DNA of 6,006 nt from Chloroflexota bacterium. GTDB taxonomy: Bacteria > Chloroflexota > Dehalococcoidia > UBA1151. The DNA lies in contig JADFQR010000002.1 in the NCBI GenBank assembly GCA_022561735.1, forward strand, positions 10,928 through 16,933, in the 5' to 3' direction. Under the pieces are notes generated by a model that saw only the letters and a program-made list of their open reading frames with translations, had not been told where the DNA came from and did not search any database. Below, one piece after another: positions 1 through 6,006 of this stretch. The position numbers and the translations under genes are program-made. Numbering within the stretch: the first letter of the stretch is position 1; every line of letters starts with the position of its first letter.

Positions 1-608
1 TCGTGACGATCCGCCAGACGGACCTGAAACGTCTCATAGCGTTCAGCAGCGTGAGCCATATGGGCTTCGTCGTGCTGGGCGTGTCGTCGATAGTGGGCGT
101 TGGCGGGAAGGTGACCGAAGCGGGTCTGAACGGAGCTGCGTTACAGATGGTCACGCACGGAACCATCACCGGCCTGTTGTTCCTCACCGTTGGACTGGTC
201 TACGACCGCGCCCATACGCGCTACATCCCTGACCTGGGCGGCCTTGCCGTCCGGTTGCCGCTGATCACCGTCGCAATGGTGATCGCCGCCCTGGCCGCAC
301 TTGGACTTCCGGGCCTTTCCGGGTTCGTCGCAGAAATCATGGTGTTCCTGGGTACATACGAGGTCTGGAAGTGGCTGACCGCCATAGGCGCGTTTGGCGT
401 GGTGCTGGCGGCGGGCTACATCCTGTGGATGGTGCAGCGAACCTTTTTCGGGCCGCGAAACGAACGATTTGATGACCTGGAGGACGCCAACTTCCTGGAC
501 ATGGTCCCGGTTGTAGCGCTGGTCATCAGCATCGTTGCGATCGGTGTGTACCCGAAGATCATCACCGAGGTTTTCAAGATCGGAATTAGTGAGCTGGTGC
601 GGATATGA
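1..608 (+). CDS. nuoM: NADH-quinone oxidoreductase subunit M, C-terminal part (partial at left edge)
   Basis: This is the C-terminal ~201 residues of NuoM, an antiporter-like membrane subunit of respiratory complex I that takes part in proton pumping coupled to NADH:quinone electron transfer. The frame is open from the window edge, with the first whole codon at base 3. The GTG there is an internal Val, not a start, and roughly 300 N-terminal residues are missing compared with the usual ~500. Visible family marks, numbered in the fragment, are QTDLKR followed by SSVSHMG at 5-21, MVTHG at 49-53, and LPGLSGFVAEIMVF at 102-115. By my alignment to E. coli NuoM from memory, H19, H52 and E111 correspond to H322, H348 and the essential TM12 glutamate E407. 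About five or six hydrophobic helices are visible, and the chain ends in a short polar tail. The stop overlaps the nuoN start (ATGA, 605-608), implying translational coupling. NuoM rather than NuoL is favoured by the TM12 glutamate (NuoL has Lys) and by the following nuoN. Confidence 0.95.
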   Translation, partial: VTIRQTDLKRLIAFSSVSHMGFVVLGVSSIVGVGGKVTEAGLNGAALQMVTHGTITGLLFLTVGLVYDRAHTRYIPDLGGLAVRLPLITVAMVIAALAALGLPGLSGFVAEIMVFLGTYEVWKWLTAIGAFGVVLAAGYILWMVQRTFFGPRNERFDDLEDANFLDMVPVVALVISIVAIGVYPKIITEVFKIGISELVRI

Positions 609-2089
609 ACGCGCACGATCTCTGGCTTCTATCACCCGAGCTATCGGTAGCGGCGCTCGGGCTGGTTGTGATAATCGCCGACCTGATCTTCGAGAAAAAA
701 TCGGTCCTGATCTGGATCTCCGTGATCGGGCTGACCGTTCCGCTCGTGTTCGCGTCGCTCCTCTGGTTCAACACGCCTGACCCTGAAGTCGGTGCGTTCG
801 GCACCGTCACGGCAGACCGGCTTGCCCTCTTCTTCCACTTCCTGCTGATCGGCACCACGGCGGCGGTTATAGTCGCCAGCGCCACGTACTCCCGAAAGTT
901 CCCCGGGTTCCAGGGTGAATATCTAGCCCTGATGTTGCTCTCGGTCAGCGGGATGATGCTGCTTGCGTCCTCTCGCGACATCATCACCGCATACATAGCG
1001 CTTGAGGTTTCAACCCTGCCGGTGGCCGCGCTTGCGGCGTTCCTGCGAACAGACCGATCGCTTGAAGCCGGGTTGAAATTCCTGATACTGAGCGCCCTCA
1101 GTTCCGCCGTCCTTCTTTACGGCCTCGTTTACCTGTACGGCGTCACCGGCACGACCGACATCGGTGGCATCCTTGACGCCATTGGCGGCATGGACGCAGA
1201 TAGTGACAGGGCTTTCGGCTCCAGCGCGCTGATGCTCGGCGTCGTGATGGTGGTCGCCGGGTTCGGGTTCAAGATGGCGGTGGCGCCGTTCCAGATGTGG
1301 GTGCCGGACGTTTACGAGGGAGCGCCGACGCCCGTCGTCGCCTTCCTTTCCATAGCGTCGAAATCGGCCGCATTCGCGATCATCCTGCGCATCCTGTACA
1401 CGGCGCTTGGCTCGAACGACCTCGCCGCGGACTGGTCGATATTGCTGGCGATACTCGCCGCGTTCACGATGACCGTCGGCAACCTGCTTGCGCTATCCCA
1501 GCGGAACATCAAGCGGATGCTGGGTTACAGCACGGTGGCACATGCGGGCTATCTACTCGTTGGGCTGGCCGCGGTAGCGGCCAACAGCGATAGCGACGGC
1601 TTCATCGCAGGTCCGCAGGGAGTCCTGTTCTACCTCGTCGCGTACGCCTTTACCAACCTGGCCGTGTTCTTTGCCATAATCGCCATCACCAACAAGACCG
1701 GCAACGACATGATCAGCGGCTTCGCCGGGATGGCGCGTCGTGCGCCCCTTATGTCCGTGTTGCTCGCTCTCGGCCTGTTATCGCTTCTCGGGATTCCGCC
1801 GACCGCCGGGTTCCTGGGCAAGATATTCGTGTTCAGCGCCGCCGTGGATTCCGGCCTCGCGTGGCTTGCCCTCGTCGGCGTGATCAACTCGGTGGTCTCG
1901 GCGTTCTTCTACCTGCGGGTTATACGTACGATGTTCCTTGACAAGCCGGAGAGCGATGAACGGATCACGGCCGATATCCCGGTCTGGGTCGCCACCATGA
2001 CCGCGTCGGCCGGTCTGCTCATTTTCGGTATCGCACCTTATTCGCTGCTAGAGTTCGCTCGACGCGCCGTGGTTGGCGTTGTCATCTAG
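605..2089 (+). CDS. nuoN: NADH-quinone oxidoreductase subunit N
   Basis: This 494-residue, highly hydrophobic protein is complete and of normal family length, with about 14 predicted membrane helices. NuoN is the antiporter-like subunit closest to the quinone-binding arm of complex I and forms one of its proton channels. The charged residues that define the channel are all present: the TM5 glutamate E134 (in IALEVSTLP), the TM7 lysine K223 (GFKMAVAPFQMW), the TM8 lysine K253 (ASKSAAF) and the TM12 lysine K406 (GFLGKIFVF). The K223-K253 spacing of 30 matches E. coli K217/K247. The family segments VPDVYEGAPTPV (233-244) and NIKRMLGYSTVAHAGY (301-316) are also clear. The ATG start lies inside the nuoM stop (4-base overlap) with no strong Shine-Dalgarno sequence, so re-initiation from nuoM is likely. 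It appears to be the last gene of the nuo operon, as is usual for nuoN, with the NAD kinase 19 bases downstream. Nothing is missing or broken. Confidence 0.97.
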   Translation: MNAHDLWLLSPELSVAALGLVVIIADLIFEKKSVLIWISVIGLTVPLVFASLLWFNTPDPEVGAFGTVTADRLALFFHFLLIGTTAAVIVASATYSRKFPGFQGEYLALMLLSVSGMMLLASSRDIITAYIALEVSTLPVAALAAFLRTDRSLEAGLKFLILSALSSAVLLYGLVYLYGVTGTTDIGGILDAIGGMDADSDRAFGSSALMLGVVMVVAGFGFKMAVAPFQMWVPDVYEGAPTPVVAFLSIASKSAAFAIILRILYTALGSNDLAADWSILLAILAAFTMTVGNLLALSQRNIKRMLGYSTVAHAGYLLVGLAAVAANSDSDGFIAGPQGVLFYLVAYAFTNLAVFFAIIAITNKTGNDMISGFAGMARRAPLMSVLLALGLLSLLGIPPTAGFLGKIFVFSAAVDSGLAWLALVGVINSVVSAFFYLRVIRTMFLDKPESDERITADIPVWVATMTASAGLLIFGIAPYSLLEFARRAVVGVVI

Positions 2090-2108
2090 CGAAACGCTAC
2101 CTGTCGTA

Positions 2109-3020
2109 ATGCCTAAAGCCAACAACGTGGTCGTCGTCTACCACGGACTCCTCACAGACGCTAAAACGCTCGCCAGCGATCTGTCCGAGCGCTTCGGAAG
2201 CGGAACCTGGCGGCTGTTGCCAGCGGAGCCGTTCACAGCGCTTGACGCCGGGGTCGAGGGATGCGACCTGGTGTTAACGATCGGTGGCGACGGCACCATC
2301 CTGCGAGGGGCGCACGCCGCCGCGCCACACGCTATACCGGTACTCGGGATAAACATGGGACGGGTCGGCTTTATGGCAGAGCTGGACGCCTCAGACGCGC
2401 TGGATGAGACCGGCTGGTACCTGGACAACTGGGACGTGGATGACAGGGGGCCGCGTGTCGAGGAGCGGGCGATGGTGCGCGCCAGCATCGCCGGTTCTAC
2501 GGAGGCCCCGTTCCACGCCTTGAACGACGTTGTGGTGGGACGTGGAGCATCGATCCGCGTTGTGGACCTTGATACGGTGGTGGACGGGCAGCACATCGTC
2601 ACCTACCGCGGTGACGGTCTCGTGATCTCCACCGCCACCGGATCCACGGGCTACGCGCTCGCCCTCGGGGGGCCGGTCATGGACCCGTCCAGCGAGGCCT
2701 TCCTCTTGAAACCCATCGCTGCCCACATGAGCCTCCAGGGCGGGCTGCTGTTGCGTGCGGGGGCCGTGGTAGACATCACGGTCGATAACGAACTTGGCGC
2801 CATGCTCAGCGTGGACGGGTTTGTCGACAGGCCGCTCGCCGTCGGGACAACAGTCCGTGTCGAGACCAGCGAGTACAGCGCCCGCTTTCTCCGCAGAAAC
2901 CCGCCGGCCGCATACTACGAGTCTCTGACCCGCCGTCTGGGGATGCGCCAGGGAGCGATGACCCGGGTGCGGGAGGAAGGCGACCAACGCCCCGGCCCCG
3001 GTGCTTCCGGTGGCCGCTGA
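2109..3020 (+). CDS. nadK: NAD kinase (ATP- or polyphosphate-dependent)
   Basis: This cytosolic enzyme phosphorylates NAD to NADP and sets the size of the NADP pool. Counted from the ATG at 2109 it has 303 residues, typical of bacterial NadK. Motifs in order: GGDGT at 59-63 (D61 is the family's catalytic aspartate), GINMGRVGFMAELD at 80-93, ALND at 137-140 (the NE/ND dinucleotide-binding motif), YRGDGLVISTATGSTGY at 166-182, and GGPVMDP (187-193) followed by KPIAAH at 201-206. The usual STPTGSTAY reads STATGSTGY here, a mild variation that leaves the core intact. The last ~20 residues are polar, Gly/Pro-rich and probably disordered. The start is uncertain. The frame stays open upstream to TTG codons at 2073 and 2079 inside nuoN, but conserved sequence begins near the ATG, which I prefer. 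No Shine-Dalgarno sequence is evident, so translation may depend on ribosomes finishing nuoN. Placement between nuo and the Nudix gene fits a role in NAD(P) balance. Substrate preference (ATP or polyphosphate) cannot be read from the sequence. Confidence 0.93.
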   Translation: MPKANNVVVVYHGLLTDAKTLASDLSERFGSGTWRLLPAEPFTALDAGVEGCDLVLTIGGDGTILRGAHAAAPHAIPVLGINMGRVGFMAELDASDALDETGWYLDNWDVDDRGPRVEERAMVRASIAGSTEAPFHALNDVVVGRGASIRVVDLDTVVDGQHIVTYRGDGLVISTATGSTGYALALGGPVMDPSSEAFLLKPIAAHMSLQGGLLLRAGAVVDITVDNELGAMLSVDGFVDRPLAVGTTVRVETSEYSARFLRRNPPAAYYESLTRRLGMRQGAMTRVREEGDQRPGPGASGGR

Positions 3021-3026
3021 GGTAAC
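3019..3026 (+). promoter_or_regulatory. Ribosome binding site of the Nudix gene
   Basis: GAGGTAAC overlaps the last two bases of the NAD kinase stop codon and lies 9 bases before the ATG at 3036. The GAGG core is 13 bases from the start, slightly longer than ideal. The same octamer precedes sdhA. It supports the ATG at 3036 as the start. Confidence 0.55.
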
Positions 3027-3035
3027 ATTTAGCCG

Positions 3036-3584
3036 ATGCTCACCACCACCACCGTCGACTCCCGGCAGGTGTACAAGGACCACCGCGTGAAGATGCGCGT
3101 GGACACGATCCGTCTCGGCGACCGGCCGACACTGGAACGGGGCGTGGTCGAGCAGAACGATTCGGTCGTGGTGGTCCCTGTCACAGATGACCGCCACGTG
3201 CTGCTTGTAAGGCAGTGGCGTCATCCGGCCCAGGCGGTGCTGCTTGAGGCCCCGGCCGGCCACATCGACCCGGGCGAGACTCCACTTGAAGCGGCCGTGC
3301 GCGAGCTACGAGAAGAGGCCGGCCACACCGCTCTTCATCTGGACCCTCTGCCCGGTTTCTGGGCCGCCCCCAGCATCTCGACCGAGTTCATGCACGGCTT
3401 CCTGGCGACCGGTCTCACGACATCCTCACTCCCGCAGGACGATGATGAGGATGTGGAACTTGCGAAGACGCCGATCTCTGATATTCCTGACCTGATACGC
3501 GACGGTGCGATAGTCGATTCCAAAAGCATCGCAGCGCTGCTGTCGGCGTTATACCTTTTTCCTGAATTGATGTCCTTTGATTGA
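3036..3584 (+). CDS. Nudix hydrolase, probable ADP-ribose pyrophosphatase
   Basis: This is a 182-residue soluble Nudix protein. Enzymes of this type cleave ADP-ribose to AMP and ribose 5-phosphate using Mg2+. The Nudix box GX5EX7REUXEEXGU is complete at residues 75-97 (G75, E81, R89-E90, E93-E94, G96), although the last position is His rather than a typical hydrophobic residue. A proline, P112, lies 15 residues after the box, the position family studies use to separate ADP-ribose pyrophosphatases from other Nudix enzymes. STEF with E117 follows where the family has a conserved acidic residue. The N-terminal half has the expected beta strands (VVVVPV, VLLVRQWRHP) and an EAPAG lead-in to the box. 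An acidic run, DDDEDVE at 135-141, sits before the final helices. The ATG has an upstream GAGGTAAC. The gene starts 15 bases after the NAD kinase stop, so the two are probably co-transcribed. Nudix substrate specificity is hard to predict; a related sugar-nucleotide or NADH pyrophosphatase activity remains possible. Confidence 0.88.
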   Translation: MLTTTTVDSRQVYKDHRVKMRVDTIRLGDRPTLERGVVEQNDSVVVVPVTDDRHVLLVRQWRHPAQAVLLEAPAGHIDPGETPLEAAVRELREEAGHTALHLDPLPGFWAAPSISTEFMHGFLATGLTTSSLPQDDDEDVELAKTPISDIPDLIRDGAIVDSKSIAALLSALYLFPELMSFD

Positions 3585-3678
3585 TAAAGCAGCCAGGCCG
3601 GCCGCTGAGCCCGTCCGGATCGTATCTGACCGGCTGGCGTGCACTGAAAACAATACCCTCGCGAGCAAGAGGTAACGG
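3585..3678 (+). promoter_or_regulatory. Intergenic gap before sdhA: possible promoter and hairpin
   Basis: This 94-base gap separates the Nudix gene from sdhA and is the longest non-coding stretch in the window. It contains an interrupted inverted repeat: GCCAG-g-CCGG at 3592-3601 pairs with CCGG-CTGGC at 3630-3638, with one bulged base and a 28-base loop. No T-run follows it, so it is not a standard intrinsic terminator. A weak sigma-70-like pair, CTGACC (3626-3631) and AACAAT (3649-3654), has a 17-base spacer, but each box matches only four of six consensus bases. A separate sdh transcript beginning here is plausible but not shown. Read-through from the nadK-Nudix genes is equally possible. 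Confidence 0.25.
3667..3676 (+). promoter_or_regulatory. Ribosome binding site of sdhA
   Basis: AAGAGGTAAC contains the purine-rich core AAGAGG, which ends six bases before the ATG at 3679, an ideal spacing. It is the clearest Shine-Dalgarno sequence in the window and fixes the sdhA start. It suggests strong independent initiation after the intergenic gap. Confidence 0.75.
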
Positions 3679-5352
3679 ATGTACCAACACGACGTTCTGA
3701 TAATTGGCGCCGGCCTTGCCGGTTTGCGGGCCGCGGTTGAGGCGGCCCGGATGGGCGTGAACGCCGCCGTCATCACCAAGGTGCATCCGGTCCGCAGCCA
3801 CTCCAACGCGGCGCAGGGCGGGATCAACGCCCCTCTAACGGACCGCGGCGATGAGTGGGAAGGCCACGCGCTGGACACCATCAAGGGCAGCGACTATCTC
3901 GCTGACCAGGACGCGGTGGAGCTCATGTCACGCGAGGCCGGTGCGGCCATCATCGAGCTGGAGCACATGGGCGTGATCTTCAGCCGGAACGAGGACGGCC
4001 AGCTCGGCACCCGCCGTTTCGGCGGCCAGAAGGTCGCACGGACGTTCTACGTCGGTGCGATTACCGGCTCGGCCCTGTTGCACGTCCTGTACGAGCAGGC
4101 GACCAAACTCAACGTCAACATCTACGAAGAGTGGTTCGTATCCAACCTGATCATTGAGGACGGTGTTTGCCGCGGGGTGATCACGATGGAGATCCGTACC
4201 GGGGAACTGCACACGATCAGGGCGAAGTCCGTGATCATGGCGACCGGTGGCGCGGGACGGGTGTTTGAACCGTCCACTAACGCCCTGATCTGCACCGGAG
4301 AGGGCCTTGGCCTTGCTTACCGGGCTGGCGCTCCACTGATGGACATGGAGATGATCCAGTACCATCCGACTACTCTTGCCGGTTCTGGAATCCTCCTGTC
4401 AGAAGCCGCACGGGGCGAGGGCGCTTACCTGCTCAACTCTGAGGGCGAGCGGTTCATGAAGACCTACGCCCCGGACTACCTTGAGCTAGCGTCAAGGGAT
4501 GTCGTGTCGAGGGCGGAGCAGACCGAGATCGATGAAGGACGGGGAATCGACGGGAACGTCCTCCTCGACATGCGCCACCTTGGACGTCAATTCATCGAGG
4601 AACGTCTCGGATACCTGCAGGAGATCGCAATCGAGTTCCTTGGTGTTGATCTCTCCGAGCAACCCGTGAAGATCCGGCCCGGTATGCACTACATGATGGG
4701 CGGCATAAAGACGGACGTAGACGGCGCGACCGAGGTCCCGGGACTCTACGCCGCCGGTGAGACCGCAAACGTATCAGTGCACGGGGGCAACCGCCTGGGC
4801 GCCAACTCGCTGCTGGACACGGTCGTGTTTGGCCGTAGATCCGCGATCGCAGCGGCCGAGTACTCGAAGAGCACCGGGCCCCATTCCACCGACGAATCGT
4901 TGCTGGAATCTGAAAAGAAGCGCTACCAGGAGCTGCTGGACCGGCCCGCAGATCTGCGATCAGCCCTGGTGCGCCGGGAGATGGCCGAGAGCATGACGGC
5001 CGGCATCGGAGTGTTCAGGGACCAGGCGAGCATCGACCGCGCGACCGCTAAAGTGGAAGAGCTACGTGGCGTGTTCCGGCGCGTGGCCGTCGACAACAAG
5101 GGCAAGGTGTTCAACACTGATCTGATGTCGGCGATCGAACTCGACTACATGCTGGATGTCGCACAGACGATATGTGCGGGCGCAAACGCTCGAAAAGAGA
5201 GTCGCGGCGCCCACTACCGCACGGACATGCCGGAGCGGGACGACAAGAATTGGCTGAAACACACCCTCGTTTACAAAGACGGCGACGGTACCCGGGTCGA
5301 GACGCTGGATGTCACGATCACCAACTGGGAACCGGTGGAAAGGGTCTACTAA
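3679..5352 (+). CDS. sdhA: Succinate dehydrogenase / fumarate reductase flavoprotein subunit
   Basis: This is the FAD-bearing catalytic subunit of complex II, which oxidises succinate to fumarate or runs in reverse and passes electrons to SdhB. It is complete at 557 residues, near the family range. The dinucleotide-binding GAGLAG is at 10-15. SHSNAAQGG at 40-48 includes H41, the residue that binds FAD covalently in this family. Active-site counterparts of E. coli SdhA are visible: H229 (QYHPTTL), S241-E242 (LSEAARGEG, Ser for the E. coli Thr), R273 (SRDVVSR), H337 (HYMMGG) and R372 (NRLGANS). The C-terminal family segment [16 protein letters not shown] is at 507-522, followed by WLKHTL. Gln46 near the flavin is SdhA-like, but some fumarate reductases share it, so direction is undecided. 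There is no Tat or Sec signal, so the catalytic site should face the cytoplasm, unlike the Tat-exported MfrA enzymes. The stop directly abuts the sdhB start. No sdhC or sdhD gene lies upstream in the window. Confidence 0.96.
   Translation: MYQHDVLIIGAGLAGLRAAVEAARMGVNAAVITKVHPVRSHSNAAQGGINAPLTDRGDEWEGHALDTIKGSDYLADQDAVELMSREAGAAIIELEHMGVIFSRNEDGQLGTRRFGGQKVARTFYVGAITGSALLHVLYEQATKLNVNIYEEWFVSNLIIEDGVCRGVITMEIRTGELHTIRAKSVIMATGGAGRVFEPSTNALICTGEGLGLAYRAGAPLMDMEMIQYHPTTLAGSGILLSEAARGEGAYLLNSEGERFMKTYAPDYLELASRDVVSRAEQTEIDEGRGIDGNVLLDMRHLGRQFIEERLGYLQEIAIEFLGVDLSEQPVKIRPGMHYMMGGIKTDVDGATEVPGLYAAGETANVSVHGGNRLGANSLLDTVVFGRRSAIAAAEYSKSTGPHSTDESLLESEKKRYQELLDRPADLRSALVRREMAESMTAGIGVFRDQASIDRATAKVEELRGVFRRVAVDNKGKVFNTDLMSAIELDYMLDVAQTICAGANARKESRGAHYRTDMPERDDKNWLKHTLVYKDGDGTRVETLDVTITNWEPVERVY
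5339..5344 (+). promoter_or_regulatory. Ribosome binding site of sdhB
   Basis: AAAGGG within the last codons of sdhA ends eight bases before the ATG at 5353. It supports that ATG as the sdhB start, along with the TAA-ATG junction. Confidence 0.55.
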
Positions 5353-6006
5353 ATGGAGCAGACGCTGCGCGTAAAGCGCTACGACCCCGAGAACCCGGAT
5401 GCTGCCGGTTACCAGGAGTACACCATCGAGGTGGACGATACGTTCACCGTCCTCGACGCCCTGCTGAAGATACGCGACGAGATAGATGGAACGCTTTCGA
5501 TGCGCTGCTCTTGCCGCGCTTCCATCTGCGGCTCTTGCGCCATGCGGGTCAACGGGCAGGCGAAGCTGGTATGCAAAACCCGTGTCAGCTCTGTTTCTCC
5601 GGACGGTGAGCCGATAACAATAGATCCGCCCGGGAATATGCCGGTCATCAAGGACCTTGTGGTTGATTTCGATCCGTTCTGGGAAAAGATACGTGCCGTC
5701 GATCCGTTCCTTCGTCCAGAGGGCGAGGAGCCGGAAGCGGAACACCTCGTTTCAGATGACAGCATGGTTCACCTTGTCGGTGTCATGAACTGCATCATGT
5801 GCGGGGCGTGCGTTTCTGACTGCACGGTCCTTGAGGTTGACCCAAACTTCCTGGGTCCGGCCGCACTCGCCAAGGCGTACAGGTTCATCAAGGACCCACG
5901 AGACTCCCACGCGAAAGATCGACTCGCCAAGTTGAACGAGGATTCGGGCGTCTGGGACTGCACCCGCTGTATGCAATGTGTTGAGGTCTGCCCGAAGGAT
6001 GTCGAT
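5353..6006 (+). CDS. sdhB: Succinate dehydrogenase / fumarate reductase iron-sulfur subunit, class E-like (partial at right edge)
   Basis: The frame is open from ATG 5353 to the window end, giving 218 residues with no stop. SdhB relays electrons from the SdhA flavin toward quinone. The N-terminal plant-type ferredoxin domain carries the [2Fe-2S] ligands C54, C59, C62 (SCRASICGSC) and C74. An additional C52 precedes them. The C-terminal domain has CIMCGACVSDC (C147, C150, C153, C157) and then CTRCMQCVEVCPK (C203, C206, C209, C213). By alignment to E. coli SdhB, the [4Fe-4S] centre uses C147, C150, C153 and C213. The third centre would use C157, C203 and C209, plus C206 where the classical protein has a non-cysteine (Ile in E. 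coli). That fourth ligand predicts a second [4Fe-4S] in place of [3Fe-4S], as described for class E complex II and the related MfrB proteins. The ATG directly follows the sdhA TAA, so the two are co-translated. Only the extreme C-terminus should be missing. Identity as SdhB/FrdB is firm; the class assignment is inferred. Confidence 0.94.
   Translation, partial: MEQTLRVKRYDPENPDAAGYQEYTIEVDDTFTVLDALLKIRDEIDGTLSMRCSCRASICGSCAMRVNGQAKLVCKTRVSSVSPDGEPITIDPPGNMPVIKDLVVDFDPFWEKIRAVDPFLRPEGEEPEAEHLVSDDSMVHLVGVMNCIMCGACVSDCTVLEVDPNFLGPAALAKAYRFIKDPRDSHAKDRLAKLNEDSGVWDCTRCMQCVEVCPKDVD

Noticed and set aside
3..5. GTG at base 3 as the start of a 201-residue protein
   Set aside because: The sequence is plainly the C-terminal part of NuoM and lies in mid-alignment just before the conserved QTDLKR segment. 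The GTG is an internal valine codon.
141..635. Open - strand frame of 164 codons over nuoM
   Set aside because: It is antisense to a conserved membrane protein and strongly polar with no family features.
2391..3263. Long open frame (290 codons) on the - strand across the NAD kinase and Nudix genes
   Set aside because: It lies antisense to two genes with intact family motifs, crosses both, and its translation is Arg/His/Gly-rich with no recognisable domain. GC-rich coding DNA commonly leaves such antisense frames open.
3592..3638. Intrinsic terminator after the Nudix gene
   Set aside because: The stem has a bulge and a 28-base loop, and no T-rich tract follows it, so it does not fit a rho-independent terminator.
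5172..5609. Open + strand frame of 145 codons spanning the sdhA/sdhB junction
   Set aside because: It is out of frame with both real genes, which carry clear motifs across this region. Its translation is Arg-rich low-complexity sequence typical of a shifted frame.
5669..5709. Eleven-base direct repeat TCGATCCGTTC, copies 30 bases apart
   Set aside because: Both copies lie inside sdhB and encode Asp-Pro-Phe in the same frame. It is most simply chance codon reuse.
5062..5745. Open frame of 227 codons on the - strand over the sdhA end and sdhB
   Set aside because: It overlaps conserved SdhA and SdhB coding sequence and its translation shows no motif. It is a shadow frame.

Overview
The window carries six genes, all on the + strand and tightly packed. 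It is a stretch of core energy metabolism from a GC-rich bacterium. No mobile element, CRISPR array, tRNA or rRNA was seen. The order is: end of nuoM, complete nuoN, an NAD kinase, a Nudix hydrolase of the ADP-ribose pyrophosphatase type, complete sdhA, and the first 218 codons of sdhB, which runs off the right edge.

Bases 1-2089 are the distal end of a complex I (NADH:quinone oxidoreductase) operon. NuoM and NuoN are two of its three antiporter-like proton-pumping membrane subunits, and their genes overlap by four bases (ATGA). Bases 2109-3584 hold two soluble enzymes of nicotinamide-nucleotide metabolism. NAD kinase makes NADP from NAD, and the Nudix enzyme probably hydrolyses ADP-ribose, a breakdown product of NAD. 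They follow nuoN with gaps of only 19 and 15 bases, so co-transcription with nuo is likely. A 94-base gap (3585-3678) is the only sizeable non-coding stretch and is the natural place for a promoter or processing site. Bases 3679-6006 encode the flavoprotein and iron-sulfur subunits of complex II (succinate dehydrogenase / fumarate reductase). The sdhA stop and the sdhB start directly abut.

Together the genes describe electron entry into the quinone pool from NADH (complex I) and succinate (complex II), with NAD(P) upkeep enzymes placed between them. The most notable point is in SdhB. Its third cluster motif is CxxCxxCxxxCP rather than the usual CxxxxxCxxxCP, which predicts a [4Fe-4S] centre in place of the classical [3Fe-4S] centre. 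This is the signature of the non-classical class E complex II, which uses a CCG-domain (HdrB-like) SdhE subunit instead of haem-bearing SdhC/SdhD anchors. No sdhC or sdhD lies upstream of sdhA here, which is consistent with that reading. The gene that would settle it lies beyond the window.

The taxon cannot be fixed from the sequence alone. A quinone-respiring bacterium is certain in outline. A Chloroflexota-like (for example SAR202/Dehalococcoidia-type) origin is only a weak impression from the protein style and should not be relied on.
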